A stretch of 30,286 nucleotides of DNA from Brevundimonas sp. UBA5713 (GTDB taxonomy: Bacteria > Pseudomonadota > Alphaproteobacteria > Caulobacterales > Caulobacteraceae): assembly GCF_002419815.1 (NCBI RefSeq), contig NZ_DIGV01000026.1, forward strand, positions 1 to 30,286, given 5' to 3'. Shown here in pieces: positions 1 through 7,240 of this stretch. The stretch's first letter is position 1; each line of letters starts with the position of its first letter. The notes beneath the pieces were generated by a model. That model did not search any database. It saw only the letters and a list, made by a program, of their open reading frames with translations, and was not told the origin of the DNA. A program made the translations under genes and the position numbers.

Positions 1-120
1 CACGGCACGCTGGGCTGGACCATGTCTTGCGGCTCGGCAGCGGTGATCCGCGATCTGGTGACGGGCGCGCAACCGGCCATCGAAACCCATGATCTGGGCC
101 TGTCGCGCTACGCTGGATAA
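1..120 (+). CDS. dadA: C-terminal end of D-amino-acid dehydrogenase (partial)
   Basis: An open frame enters from the left edge and ends at TAA 118-120. Its last 39 residues contain HGTLGWTMSCGSA followed later by LGLSRYAG. This matches what I know of the end of DadA-type FAD-dependent D-amino-acid dehydrogenases, where GxLGWTMxxGS is part of the C-terminal FAD-binding region and the protein ends near an L-x-x-x-R-Y motif. Such enzymes deaminate D-amino acids (for example D-alanine) at the inner membrane. Only about a tenth of the gene is present, so catalytic parts cannot be checked. A related glycine oxidase/DadA-like FAD oxidoreductase is the alternative. Confidence 0.75.
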   Translation, partial: HGTLGWTMSCGSAAVIRDLVTGAQPAIETHDLGLSRYAG

Positions 121-164
121 AGGCAGCACTTGACCGCGCCTGCGGTCAGGTGTTCACCGCGCCT

Positions 165-1256
165 GTGAAAACTTCCGACTTCGACTTTGACCTGCCCGAG
201 GACCGCATTGCCGTGCGGCCCGTTTCTCCGCGTGACAGCGCCCGCTTTCTGGTTGTGAAGGACGGCGCGCTAGAAGATCGCATTGTGCGTGATCTTCCGG
301 ACCTGCTGCAGCCTGGCGATGCGCTGGTGTTCAACGACACCCGCGTGATCCCTGCCCGTATGAGCGGCGTCCGCGAGCGTGTGGGTCCGGAAGGCGAAAC
401 CCTGACGGTCGAGGTCGAAGCCACCCTGCACCACCGCGATGCGCCCGACGTCTGGTCTGCCTTTATGAAGCCGGGCAAGCGCCTGAAGGTCGGCGACCGC
501 GTGCGCTTTGGCAGTACCGAAGATCGCGCCTGCGAGGCCTCGGCCCTAAACGCCACCATCGAAGCCAAGGGCGAAGACGGCTTGGTGACGCTGAAATTCG
601 ATCTGGCGGGCCCCGCGCTGGATGACGCCATCCGCAATGTCGGCGTCATGCCCCTGCCCCCCTATATCGCGGCCAAACGCCCCGAGGACGAGCAGGACCA
701 GAAGGACTATCAGACCGTCTATGCCCAGCATGACGGCTCGGTCGCGGCCCCGACAGCGGGCCTGCATTTCACACCGGAGCTACTGCAGCGACTTCGTGAT
801 CGAGGCGTCTCGACCCACGCCGTAACCCTGCACGTGGGCGCAGGCACCTTCCTGCCGGTCAAGGCCGACGACACCAAGGACCACAAGATGCACTCCGAAT
901 GGGGTACGGTGTCCGAGGAAACGGCCAACGCCCTGAATGAAGTCCATGCCAAGGGTGGCCGCATTGTCTGTGTCGGCACCACCTCCCTGCGCCTGCTGGA
1001 AAGCGCGACGGGAGAAGACGGCATCATCCGGCCCTTCCACGACGACACGGCCATCTTCATCACGCCGGGCTATAAATTCCGCGCGGTTGATGTGCTGATG
1101 ACCAATTTCCACCTGCCGAAATCGACCCTGTTCATGCTGGTCAGCGCCTTTGCGGGCTTCGAGACCATGCAGGCTGCCTACAAGCACGCTATCCAGAACG
1201 AATACCGCTTCTATTCCTATGGGGACGGCAGCCTGTTGTTCAGGGCGTCGGCCTAG
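165..1256 (+). CDS. queA: S-adenosylmethionine:tRNA ribosyltransferase-isomerase QueA
   Basis: QueA transfers and isomerises the ribosyl group of SAM onto preQ1 in the anticodon loop of GUN-anticodon tRNAs, giving epoxyqueuosine, the penultimate intermediate of queuosine. The protein is full length for the family (363 residues from this start). It carries the N-terminal DFDFDLPEDRIAVRP block, FNDTRVIPAR, the central APTAGLHFT motif, LHVGAGTFLPVK, and the C-terminal YKFRAVDVLMTNFHLPKSTLFMLVSAFAG block. I prefer GTG 165, because family proteins begin just before the (K/R)xxDFDF block; an in-frame GTG at 150 would add five residues. Neither has a strong Shine-Dalgarno. tgt, acting earlier in the same pathway, lies 0.9 kb downstream on the same strand. 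Confidence 0.96.
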   Translation: MKTSDFDFDLPEDRIAVRPVSPRDSARFLVVKDGALEDRIVRDLPDLLQPGDALVFNDTRVIPARMSGVRERVGPEGETLTVEVEATLHHRDAPDVWSAFMKPGKRLKVGDRVRFGSTEDRACEASALNATIEAKGEDGLVTLKFDLAGPALDDAIRNVGVMPLPPYIAAKRPEDEQDQKDYQTVYAQHDGSVAAPTAGLHFTPELLQRLRDRGVSTHAVTLHVGAGTFLPVKADDTKDHKMHSEWGTVSEETANALNEVHAKGGRIVCVGTTSLRLLESATGEDGIIRPFHDDTAIFITPGYKFRAVDVLMTNFHLPKSTLFMLVSAFAGFETMQAAYKHAIQNEYRFYSYGDGSLLFRASA

Positions 1257-1549
1257 AATACGCCCACAGCCGCCTGCGCCCAGATCAGGGTCACCACCGC
1301 AGCGACAATAACCCCTGCGGTCGCTCTGGCACGGGCGGATTTCAGCCGTCTGACCGCCAACTCGACCAGCAATCCGGCACTTCCCAACAGAAGGATGGCG
1401 AAGGCGAAATCTTCAACGCCCCAGTTTACGCTCTCGGTAAAAAGCATGCTGACTGCGGGCAGAAGGAGCAAGGCCACAATCCAACCCCACATAAGGGTGC
1501 GCCAGTGACGGCTGAAAGTCTGCGATGCCGTATGCGATAACAAAGCCAT
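1253..1549 (-). CDS. Small integral membrane protein, unknown function
   Basis: This 98-residue protein is read against queA and its stop overlaps the queA stop by 4 bases, so the two are convergent. Three hydrophobic stretches are visible: about residues 19-36 (MLWGW/IVALLLLPAVSM type), 48-66 (DFAFAILLLGSAGLLVELAV) and 77-96 (TAGVIVAAVVTLIWAQAAVG). An Arg/Lys-rich loop (RRLKSARARA) lies between the second and third. A ribosome-binding site (GAGG about 7 nt upstream of ATG 1549) supports the start. I do not recognise the family. It resembles the many small uncharacterised inner-membrane proteins of Caulobacterales. Confidence 0.75.
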   Translation of the reverse strand: MALLSHTASQTFSRHWRTLMWGWIVALLLLPAVSMLFTESVNWGVEDFAFAILLLGSAGLLVELAVRRLKSARARATAGVIVAAVVTLIWAQAAVGVF

Positions 1550-1684
1550 AGCTGCACCTCTGAAATAATCGGATCAGGCGACCCCTGCCCCAAATAATAC
1601 GCCAGATTTGGCACCGTTCGGTATCGCAAAGAATAATGCCGAACAGTGATTTGCTCAGAGGACAGAGCGGCTTATAGAGAGGTC

Positions 1685-2161
1685 ATGCCTACACACTACG
1701 AAGACCTGCCCGAAGACCTTTCCGCCGCTCTGGACATTCTGGCCTCTGCCGCCACCGAGTTGCGTGATCCGTGGTGGGTATTTGGCGGGGCAGCCATGGC
1801 ACTAAGCGGTCTGACGGAATGGCGCGTTCCAGACATTGACGTGATGTGCAGCCCACGGGATGCCAAGCTTCTGATTGAAAGCCTATATGGCGAGACCTCG
1901 CCTGATCCTGGTGAAGGCCTGTTCCGGTCGCGTGTCTATGGGCAAATCCTGACCACGCCGGTTCCGGTGGAGGTCATGGCCGAAATGGAGGTCCGCAACG
2001 GTGGCGAATGGACACTGGTGACCTTCGATAGTCGTATCCCTGTGGCGGTTGACGGCGGACGCATCTATATCCCCTCCGTCGCCGAGCAGATTGAGACCTG
2101 CAAACTGTTTGGCCGCCCCAAGGACCTGCAGCGCGCCGAACAGCTTCAGCGCCTGCTCTAA
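1685..2161 (+). CDS. Nucleotidyltransferase-fold protein
   Basis: The protein is about 158 residues from ATG 1685; a GTG at 1646 would add 13 residues, but it has no better ribosome-binding signal. WWVFGGAAMALSG followed by VPDIDVM gives the GG...DxD pattern of the nucleotidyltransferase (pol-beta/MNT) superfamily, and a later VPVEVMAEME stretch could supply the third acidic residue. Family members transfer nucleotides to proteins, RNA or small molecules, or act as type IV antitoxin/toxin components. No partner toxin or antitoxin gene is next to it. It sits between queA and tgt with only 15 bases before tgt, so it is probably co-transcribed with tgt. The substrate is unknown. Confidence 0.8.
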   Translation: MPTHYEDLPEDLSAALDILASAATELRDPWWVFGGAAMALSGLTEWRVPDIDVMCSPRDAKLLIESLYGETSPDPGEGLFRSRVYGQILTTPVPVEVMAEMEVRNGGEWTLVTFDSRIPVAVDGGRIYIPSVAEQIETCKLFGRPKDLQRAEQLQRLL

Positions 2162-2176
2162 CCGCGTAAGAACACT

Positions 2177-3289
2177 TTGCCTTTTCCGTTTGATATCAAG
2201 GCCACCGATGGCCGCGCCCGCACCGGCGTCCTGAAAACCGCACGCGGCGATATCCGCACGCCCGCCTTCATGCCCGTTGGCACAGCTGCCACGGTGAAGG
2301 CCCTGACGGTCGATCAGGTCAACCAGACCGGTGCCGATATCCTGCTGGGCAACACCTACCACCTGATGCTGCGCCCGGGACCGGAGCGTATGGAGCGTCT
2401 GGGTGGCCTGCATAAATTCATGCGTTGGGACAAACCGATCCTGACGGACTCCGGCGGCTTTCAGGTCATGTCCCTGTCGGGCATTTCCAAGCTAACCGAA
2501 GAGGCTGTGACCTTCTCCAGCCACATCGATGGCTCCAAGCACGTTCTCACGCCCGAACGCTCGATCCAGATTCAAGCTGACCGACTGGGTTCTGACATCG
2601 TCATGCAGCTGGACGAATGCGTCGCCTATCCCGCCGAAGAGAAACGCGCCCGTCAGGGTATGGAGCTGTCGGCCCGTTGGGCTGTGCGTTCCAAGAACGC
2701 CTTTGGCACGCGCGACACTCAGGCCCTGTTCGGCATCCAGCAAGGCTCGACCTACCAGAACCTGCGTAAGGAAAGCTCGGAACGCCTGCAGGAAATCGGC
2801 TTTGACGGCTATGCCATCGGCGGCCTTGCCGTCGGTGAAGGCCACGAGGCCATGTGCGAGGTTCTGGACTATGCGCCGGAATACCTGCCCAAGGATCGCC
2901 CGCGCTACCTGATGGGCGTCGGCAAGCCGATCGATCTGGTCGAGGCCGTCTATCGCGGCGTCGATATGTTCGACTGCGTGCTACCAACCCGCGCAGGCCG
3001 TCATGGTCAGGCGTGGACGTGGGATGGTCCGATCAACATCAAGAACGCCAAATTCGCCGAGGACGAAAGCCCTCTGGACCCGATGGTCCCCTGCCCTGCG
3101 TCTCAGGATTACAGCCGCGCCTATCTGCACCATCTGGTGAAGGCTGACGAAATCCTCGGCAAGATTCTGCTGAGCTGGCACAACATCGCCTTCTTCCAGG
3201 CCCTGACCGCCGCCATGCGCGATGCGATCGAAAAGGGCGAATTCGAGCAGTTCCGCAAGGATTTCCGCGCCCGCCACCTCAAGGCCTGA
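2177..3289 (+). CDS. tgt: Queuine/preQ1 tRNA-guanine transglycosylase Tgt
   Basis: Tgt exchanges guanine-34 of Asp, Asn, His and Tyr tRNAs for preQ1, before QueA acts. The start is TTG 2177, giving 370 residues, the normal length. DSGGFQ supplies Asp91 and FDCVLPTRAGRHG supplies Asp266, the two conserved active-site aspartates; GGLAVGE and the YSRAYLHHL block are also present. The structural zinc site usually reads CxCxxC followed 26 residues later by His. Here the positions are Val304, Cys306, Ser309 and His335, so two ligands are missing (see findings). A strong intrinsic terminator follows. The preceding nucleotidyltransferase-fold gene ends 15 bases upstream. Confidence 0.95.
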   Translation: MPFPFDIKATDGRARTGVLKTARGDIRTPAFMPVGTAATVKALTVDQVNQTGADILLGNTYHLMLRPGPERMERLGGLHKFMRWDKPILTDSGGFQVMSLSGISKLTEEAVTFSSHIDGSKHVLTPERSIQIQADRLGSDIVMQLDECVAYPAEEKRARQGMELSARWAVRSKNAFGTRDTQALFGIQQGSTYQNLRKESSERLQEIGFDGYAIGGLAVGEGHEAMCEVLDYAPEYLPKDRPRYLMGVGKPIDLVEAVYRGVDMFDCVLPTRAGRHGQAWTWDGPINIKNAKFAEDESPLDPMVPCPASQDYSRAYLHHLVKADEILGKILLSWHNIAFFQALTAAMRDAIEKGEFEQFRKDFRARHLKA

Positions 3290-3313
3290 TCGCGCCCACG
3301 CCTATCCTTAAAA

Positions 3314-3347
3314 CCCTCGACCACGATCGCTGGTCGAGGGTTTTTTT
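3314..3347 (+). terminator. Intrinsic terminator after tgt
   Basis: A perfect 10-bp stem (CCCTCGACCA / TGGTCGAGGG) with a 7-base loop is followed directly by seven T residues. It ends the queA-tgt side transcript 24 bases after the tgt stop. The T-tract runs to the stop codon of the convergent SDR gene. Confidence 0.95.
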
Positions 3348-4095
3348 AAAGATTGGCCACGCCCCCATCGACAAGCAACTCTGTTCCCACGACGAAACGC
3401 GATTCATCCGAGGCCAGATAGACCGCCGCCATGGCCAGTTCCCACGGCGTTCCCATACGCCCGATGGGGACCAGTTTGCGAATGTCGTCCTGCATGAGGG
3501 CTTGCGCCTCGGCCGACAGACCCAGCTTGCCGAGAGCCGGTGTTTCTGTTGGCCCCGGGCTAAGCACGTTTACGCGGATGCCCTTCGCGACCAGTTCAGC
3601 CGACAGGGTTCGCGCCAAGGCCAATAGTCCGGCCTTGCTGGCGGCATAAGCACTGCTTTGTGGCAAACCGATATGGGCGCTGGTCGAGCCGCACAGCACA
3701 ACCGACGCATGATGACCCAGAAGCGGCAAAAGCGACTGGATCAGAAAGAAAGGTCCCTTGAGATTGGTAGCCATCAGCCTGTCCCACTGCGCCTCTTCCC
3801 ACCCCTCCAGTGGCCCGTGGGTCACATCACCGGCGTTAGCGTAAAGCACATCCAGTCGCGGCCATCTCGCGGCCAACTGGGTGGCCAGCGCCCTCTGTGC
3901 CGCCACGTCTGCGGCATCCGAGCGTATCGTCCAAATCTTCGTCCCCAGTTCTTCGCGGGCGCTCGCCAGTGCCTGTTCATTACGGCCTGTGATGGCTACC
4001 TCGGCCCCTTCGGCCATGAACTGACGGGCCGTTTCCAGCCCGATCCCGCTGGTCCCGCCCGTAATCAAGGCGAACTTGTTCTGAAGGCGTGTCAT
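3346..4095 (-). CDS. Short-chain dehydrogenase/reductase (classical SDR)
   Basis: This 249-residue NAD(P)-dependent oxidoreductase has every classical SDR hallmark. The nucleotide-binding TGGTSGIG motif lies at residues 12-19, NAG at 87-89, the catalytic Ser around 137-139 and Tyr150-x3-Lys154 in SAYAASKAG, then SPGPTETP, and a C-terminal VVGTELLVDGG. Many SDRs with this ending are 3-oxoacyl-ACP reductase-like or act on small aldehydes and ketones, but the substrate cannot be read from sequence. The gene is divergent from an HxlR-type regulator 116 bases away. This arrangement is common for SDR genes induced by reactive electrophiles or quinones and suggests local control. Confidence 0.93.
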   Translation of the reverse strand: MTRLQNKFALITGGTSGIGLETARQFMAEGAEVAITGRNEQALASAREELGTKIWTIRSDAADVAAQRALATQLAARWPRLDVLYANAGDVTHGPLEGWEEAQWDRLMATNLKGPFFLIQSLLPLLGHHASVVLCGSTSAHIGLPQSSAYAASKAGLLALARTLSAELVAKGIRVNVLSPGPTETPALGKLGLSAEAQALMQDDIRKLVPIGRMGTPWELAMAAVYLASDESRFVVGTELLVDGGVANL

Positions 4096-4152
4096 AAGCG
4101 CATATCCGTTTTGTGATGTCAGGAAGCGCCATGCTCCCCTCCATTAGTACCA

Positions 4153-4182
4153 TTTGTATAGTAGGCACCTTTTGGATACAAA
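4153..4182. promoter_or_regulatory. Inverted repeat, candidate HxlR operator between divergent genes
   Basis: The arms TTTGTAT (4153-4159) and ATACAAA (4176-4182) form a perfect inverted repeat whose centres are 23 bp apart, about two helical turns. It lies in the 116-bp gap between the SDR gene and the HxlR regulator. On either strand the arms look like weak promoter hexamers (TTGTAT, TATACA/GATACA), so bound protein could block both promoters. HxlR proteins bind as dimers to such dyads; assigning this dyad to the neighbouring regulator is inference. Confidence 0.6.
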
Positions 4183-4211
4183 GGAGGCATTAGAACCGCA
4201 TTGAGGCGCTG

Positions 4212-4583
4212 ATGTCTCCAGGCCCCGAAAACCTGCCTTCGATGGACGAGCCGTGCCCGATGATTGATTTCGTCAATCTGATCTCGGGAAAGTGGGCGAT
4301 TCCTATCCTCTACCGCCTGATCCTCATCAACGGGCCGGTGCGTTTCAGCGCCTTGCAGCGCGCGGTCGCCCCTATCACGCAGAAGGAACTGACGCGGCAG
4401 TTACGTCTGTTCGAGCGCCACAAGCTGATCGAGCGTCAGGTCTTTGCCGAGGTGCCGCCGCGTGTCGAATACCGCATTACCGATCTGGGCCGCACGCTAG
4501 GCCCTACTCTGGATTCGCTGGCCCAGTGGATGCGCACCCACGGCCAGTCGCTGGATCGCAAAGATGAAGCCGCCATTTCCTAA
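4212..4583 (+). CDS. HxlR-family winged-helix transcriptional regulator
   Basis: The protein has 123 residues, with GAGG 5 nt before ATG 4212. The HxlR signature is clear: an N-terminal EPCPMIDFVNLISGKWAIPIL (conserved Cys15 and GKW), then the recognition region RFSALQRAVAPITQKELTRQLRLFE, and the wing VPPRVEYRITDLGRTL. These dimeric regulators sense electrophiles or redox change, often through the N-terminal Cys, and usually control the adjacent divergent gene. Here that neighbour is an SDR oxidoreductase. A bidirectional terminator-like hairpin follows. Confidence 0.93.
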   Translation: MSPGPENLPSMDEPCPMIDFVNLISGKWAIPILYRLILINGPVRFSALQRAVAPITQKELTRQLRLFERHKLIERQVFAEVPPRVEYRITDLGRTLGPTLDSLAQWMRTHGQSLDRKDEAAIS

Positions 4584-4602
4584 CTGCAGCCCTGCCCGCA
4601 GA

Positions 4603-4632
4603 AAAAAGGGGATTCAACCGGCTCCCCTTTTT
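4603..4632. terminator. Bidirectional intrinsic terminator
   Basis: A5-GGGGA / TCCCC-T5 stem with an 11-base loop. The T-run on either strand makes it usable both for the HxlR gene and for the convergent lipoprotein gene ending at 4635. Confidence 0.85.
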
Positions 4633-4634
4633 CA

Positions 4635-5177
4635 TTAACGGCGGCGATAGCCCGCAGGCGCGGCGGGCGGCGCACAGTTCTTTTGCTGTCCGATGCCTTT
4701 CAGGAAGGACCGGCGCTGCAAGCCCGCGCGAATGGACGACTGAACCAGTTGGCTATGCTGATGCGCGCCCGTCAGACGGCGAACCCATGAACGGGCGGGG
4801 ATGAAGTCGGTCACCGTGCCGCGCACAGCATCAAGGGTGGCATCGGCCGCCGCGTCCGCCGCCTGCTCGCTCAGCGGGCCGTCTTCTTCCTGCGCGACAT
4901 CGCTGTCAGGCCCCAGAGCCTCGTCCAGACGCGCGATCTCGGCACCAATCGCCGCACAGCGCGCCATGCCGCGCGCATCGTACGGATTCTCGCGGGCCTG
5001 CAACAGAACTTGCGGAATATCCTCGCGGACGAGGTTGAGGTCCTCCAGCGGTGCCTGCAAGGCCCCGCCCAGTCCGGCCCCCACCTGATCGACCCCGCTG
5101 CGCGCCGACGCGCCAGCATTACACCCCGCCAGAACCACACAGGCACCGGCTACGAACAGCTTAGTTTTGATTGTCAT
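4635..5177 (-). CDS. Predicted lipoprotein, unknown function
   Basis: From ATG 5177 the protein is 180 residues. It starts with MTIKTKLFVAGACVVLAGC, a short basic N-terminus, hydrophobic core and lipobox VLAGC, so it is probably lipidated and exported. A start at 5216 would bury the signal peptide 13 residues in and is rejected. The mature part is mostly helical and acidic in the middle (DVAQEEDGPLSEQAADAAADA), with a basic C-terminal tail ending YRRR. No enzymatic motif is visible. It is the last chromosomal gene before the tRNA remnant, facing away from the prophage. Confidence 0.8.
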   Translation of the reverse strand: MTIKTKLFVAGACVVLAGCNAGASARSGVDQVGAGLGGALQAPLEDLNLVREDIPQVLLQARENPYDARGMARCAAIGAEIARLDEALGPDSDVAQEEDGPLSEQAADAAADATLDAVRGTVTDFIPARSWVRRLTGAHQHSQLVQSSIRAGLQRRSFLKGIGQQKNCAPPAAPAGYRRR

Positions 5178-5303
5178 GGCAGAGTAAGGGCGCGAACCCT
5201 TGCCCTGTTCCGCCAAAACGTCACAAAAAGCTAAGCCGTGCTCCCGCGAGGACCGAATTCATCGCGTAAGGACATGAATTTTAAGGGGAATGCTTCACGA
5301 GAG

Positions 5304-5352
5304 TGGTACGCCCCCTCGGGCTCGAACCGAGGACCCTCTGATTAAAAGTCAG
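5304..5352 (-). other. 3' part of a tRNA-Lys(UUU) gene, probable attachment site (att)
   Basis: On the minus strand the sequence runs CTGACTTTTAATCAG (anticodon loop CTTTTAA, anticodon TTT), then the variable region AGGGTC, then the T-arm CTCGG-TTCGAGC-CCGAG, then GGGGCGT-A-CCA. The bases upstream contain no D-arm or matching 5' acceptor strand, so the gene is cut near the anticodon stem. Phage integrases of the tyrosine family often use the 3' half of a tRNA gene; the 3' copy stays at one end while the phage rebuilds the tRNA at the other. The chromosomal lipoprotein gene is on the 3' side and the phage genes on the 5' side, which fits. The predicted acceptor would need an A1-U72 pair, which is unusual. 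Confidence 0.75.
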
Positions 5353-5507
5353 CGGCCCGTTTTCGCGAAAACAATCACTTAGTTAGGAGCTCTCTGTATA
5401 CGACTTCGTAGCCAACCGCCTGCGTGGTGATGCTTTACGCACTCCGCTTTGTTCTCTTTGCGTTCTGGGTTATGGGTCGCGAAGGTCGCGCAGTTCCAGA
5501 GACAACC

Positions 5508-6050
5508 ATGAGCAGCCCGGACAATTCCCAGAGCCAAGTGAAATCATATTTTAAGGACGTGGCACCGGATGACACGTTTCCCTACCTCACCGGTGGCGAA
5601 CTGCCCTTGGTTGACGTGGTGCGGTGCGGCTGGCTGCTGCGTGTGCGGTGTTGGTCCTGCGACAAGACCCGCCATTTGAATGGCCGCGAGATTTGCGCTC
5701 ACCATGCGCATGCCCTGACACATTCGATACGAGACTGGGCGCGGTCACTCAAATGCGCCCAGTGTGGGGCCAAACGATATCAAATTGACCGACAACAAGA
5801 TGCCGCTGCCCATGGCGAATTCATGGCTGGGAGCCATCTCTCGATGTCGACCGGTTTTCGACGTCTCGCCGACAGGCTCGCCGATCATGGCCTGAATATC
5901 GCAGACTATCTGGTAGCCGTGAGCGAACTCCCGACTCCAATCGAGTTGCGACTTGCAGATCTCGGGCCACTTGGCGCTCTATTGGAGCGCGAACGCCGCC
6001 GTCGCGCGCTCATCAGATCACAAGCCCTCAAGGAACGCGGCGGCGCATAA
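5508..6050 (+). CDS. Zinc-ribbon-like protein, prophage cargo
   Basis: From ATG 5508 the protein has 180 residues; an earlier in-frame start at 5424 would add a hydrophobic 28-residue leader and cannot be excluded. Two CxxC pairs, VRCWSCDK and LKCAQCGAK, are separated by about 45 residues containing Arg/His-rich helical sequence. This spacing resembles a small zinc-ribbon domain widespread in alphaproteobacterial unknowns, where LxxLxxRLxCxxCG closes the ribbon. The C-terminal third is helical and ends in a very basic stretch (RERRRRALIRSQALKERGG). The gene is on the opposite strand to the phage late genes and next to the att site, a typical place for lysogeny cargo. Nucleic-acid binding is a guess. 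Confidence 0.7.
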   Translation: MSSPDNSQSQVKSYFKDVAPDDTFPYLTGGELPLVDVVRCGWLLRVRCWSCDKTRHLNGREICAHHAHALTHSIRDWARSLKCAQCGAKRYQIDRQQDAAAHGEFMAGSHLSMSTGFRRLADRLADHGLNIADYLVAVSELPTPIELRLADLGPLGALLERERRRRALIRSQALKERGGA

Positions 6051-6135
6051 TGCCGGGCCACAGCCACTCATCCAGCCGACTCTGATTTTACAGAACGGCG
6101 TTTACCTGCGAGTGTCTTGGAGACAACCAGCAGTG

Positions 6136-6636
6136 ATGAACATGAAATTTACAACCCACCTTGCCCTAGCGTGCTGCCTCTTCTCGACCACTGCTTCAGC
6201 ACAGTCGATCCGCTTACATTCATCTATTTCGGGCCCCCCTGCTGCTGAGATTCTGATGGCCTACACTGGCGGTTGTGGGGGTGCCTTGGTAAGAGTTTTG
6301 GGCATATCAAACTTTGGCCCAGAGACATTCACTGTAGATCTCGACGTAGGCGATGTAATCGTTAGAAGGGCGACAAGTGGCGCGCCGATTAACATTAGTC
6401 TGAAACAGAGCCTTAACGACCATAACGGCATGGCCTGTGTGGGACTAGGACGCGACACAAGGCTTGTGCTTTGGACGGCGTGCGGAGGGTCCGCCTGTGG
6501 CGGCGATTATTTCAACTTTACAGTGGTAGACCCTTCCGTCCCGCGAGTGGTTTCTCCGGAGAGCGGCTGTGACTTTGCGTGTGCTTCAGATCTGACAAAA
6601 AATCAGATACCCCCGCGCCTCGGCGTGAACGATTAA
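6136..6636 (+). CDS. Secreted cysteine-rich protein, unknown function
   Basis: The protein has 166 residues and starts with MNMKFTTHLALACCLFSTTASAQS, a Sec signal peptide with a likely cut after ASA. The mature part is beta-rich (FTVDLDVGDVIVRRA, TRLVLWTAC, YFNFTVVD) and holds six cysteines (GGCGG, MACVG, TACGGSACGG, SGCDFACAS), which suggests disulfides in the periplasm or outside. Start choice: GTG 6133 or ATG 6136, with GGAG at 6118-6121; an upstream extension of the frame overlaps the previous gene and lacks a signal. Base composition is visibly less GC-rich than the phage body. It lies 85 bases after the zinc-ribbon gene on the same strand, so the pair may be one lysogeny transcript. Confidence 0.75.
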   Translation: MNMKFTTHLALACCLFSTTASAQSIRLHSSISGPPAAEILMAYTGGCGGALVRVLGISNFGPETFTVDLDVGDVIVRRATSGAPINISLKQSLNDHNGMACVGLGRDTRLVLWTACGGSACGGDYFNFTVVDPSVPRVVSPESGCDFACASDLTKNQIPPRLGVND

Positions 6637-6683
6637 ACGGCTGGTGTGCGGCCCGCAATATCGAGACCTGAACGCCTAAACGC

Positions 6684-6716
6684 AAAAAGCCCGCCCCGGA
6701 CGAACCGGAGCGGGCT
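6684..6716. terminator. Bidirectional terminator between cargo genes and late operon
   Basis: A 12-position stem (AGCCCGCCCCGG / CCGGAGCGGGCT, one mismatch) with loop ACGAA. On the minus strand it is followed by TTTTTGCG and would end the late transcript after the 6756-7097 gene. On the plus strand it is followed by ATTGTTTT and would end the secreted-protein transcript. Confidence 0.9.
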
Positions 6717-6755
6717 ATTGTTTTGGACCATTTGAAAAGCCAACTTACTGATCGG

Positions 6756-7097
6756 CTAGATTGCCTCCTCAGTCACCGAGTAGGTAATGAGGGTAGCCCC
6801 ACGAAGATTGGGCCCTGGCGCGCTACCCTGCATGGTGAACACGGCCGAAAATCGGTGCGCGTCGCCTATCCATTCGGACCTAAAGACAGAAACCTGACCG
6901 GCTTGGTGGTGGCGCAGCAACATGACCGTTCTGCCTTGATCGTCACTGGTGATGGCTGTGAGCTTTTCAGCAGCGCCGTCTATACGAAACAAAAACAGAG
7001 CACCTCGGATGTCTAGTTCGGCCTCAGTGTCTTCTAGGCCCATTGGGAATGAGCCAGCATCGATCACACTTTTTCCTGATATTGTTATAACTGGCAT
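6756..7097 (-). CDS. Small unknown protein at the end of the late region
   Basis: From ATG 7097 (AAGGA 8 nt upstream) the product is 113 residues: MPVITISGKSVIDAG..., rich in beta-type segments (ALFLFRIDGAAEKL, RTVMLLRHHQAG, ATLITYSV). It has no signal peptide or membrane segment. A longer start at 7175 would add 26 residues without a ribosome-binding site. It is the last minus-strand gene before a strong terminator, so it is either the final gene of the lysis transcript or a cargo gene behind it. A plus-strand frame over the same bases (6723-7016) looks like a shadow. I do not recognise the family. Confidence 0.6.
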   Translation of the reverse strand: MPVITISGKSVIDAGSFPMGLEDTEAELDIRGALFLFRIDGAAEKLTAITSDDQGRTVMLLRHHQAGQVSVFRSEWIGDAHRFSAVFTMQGSAPGPNLRGATLITYSVTEEAI

Positions 7098-7240
7098 TGG
7101 AATATCCTTGATAGGTGGACTTCCGATGTAATGCACCAAGTGTAAACGACAAGTCGCGAATAGTGATACGTCCACAAGGCCCCTCCTCGAGGCGGCCTGC
7201 CGAATGTCAAAAGTCTTGGAGGAGGCGCTGGCTTATAGTT

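Noticed and set aside
5304..5400. A full functional tRNA-Lys gene
   Set aside because: The 5' acceptor strand, D-arm and part of the anticodon stem are absent upstream of the anticodon loop.
6723..7016. Plus-strand 97-codon gene
   Set aside because: The minus-strand gene over the same bases has a ribosome site and is followed by a terminator; the plus frame starts inside the terminator region.
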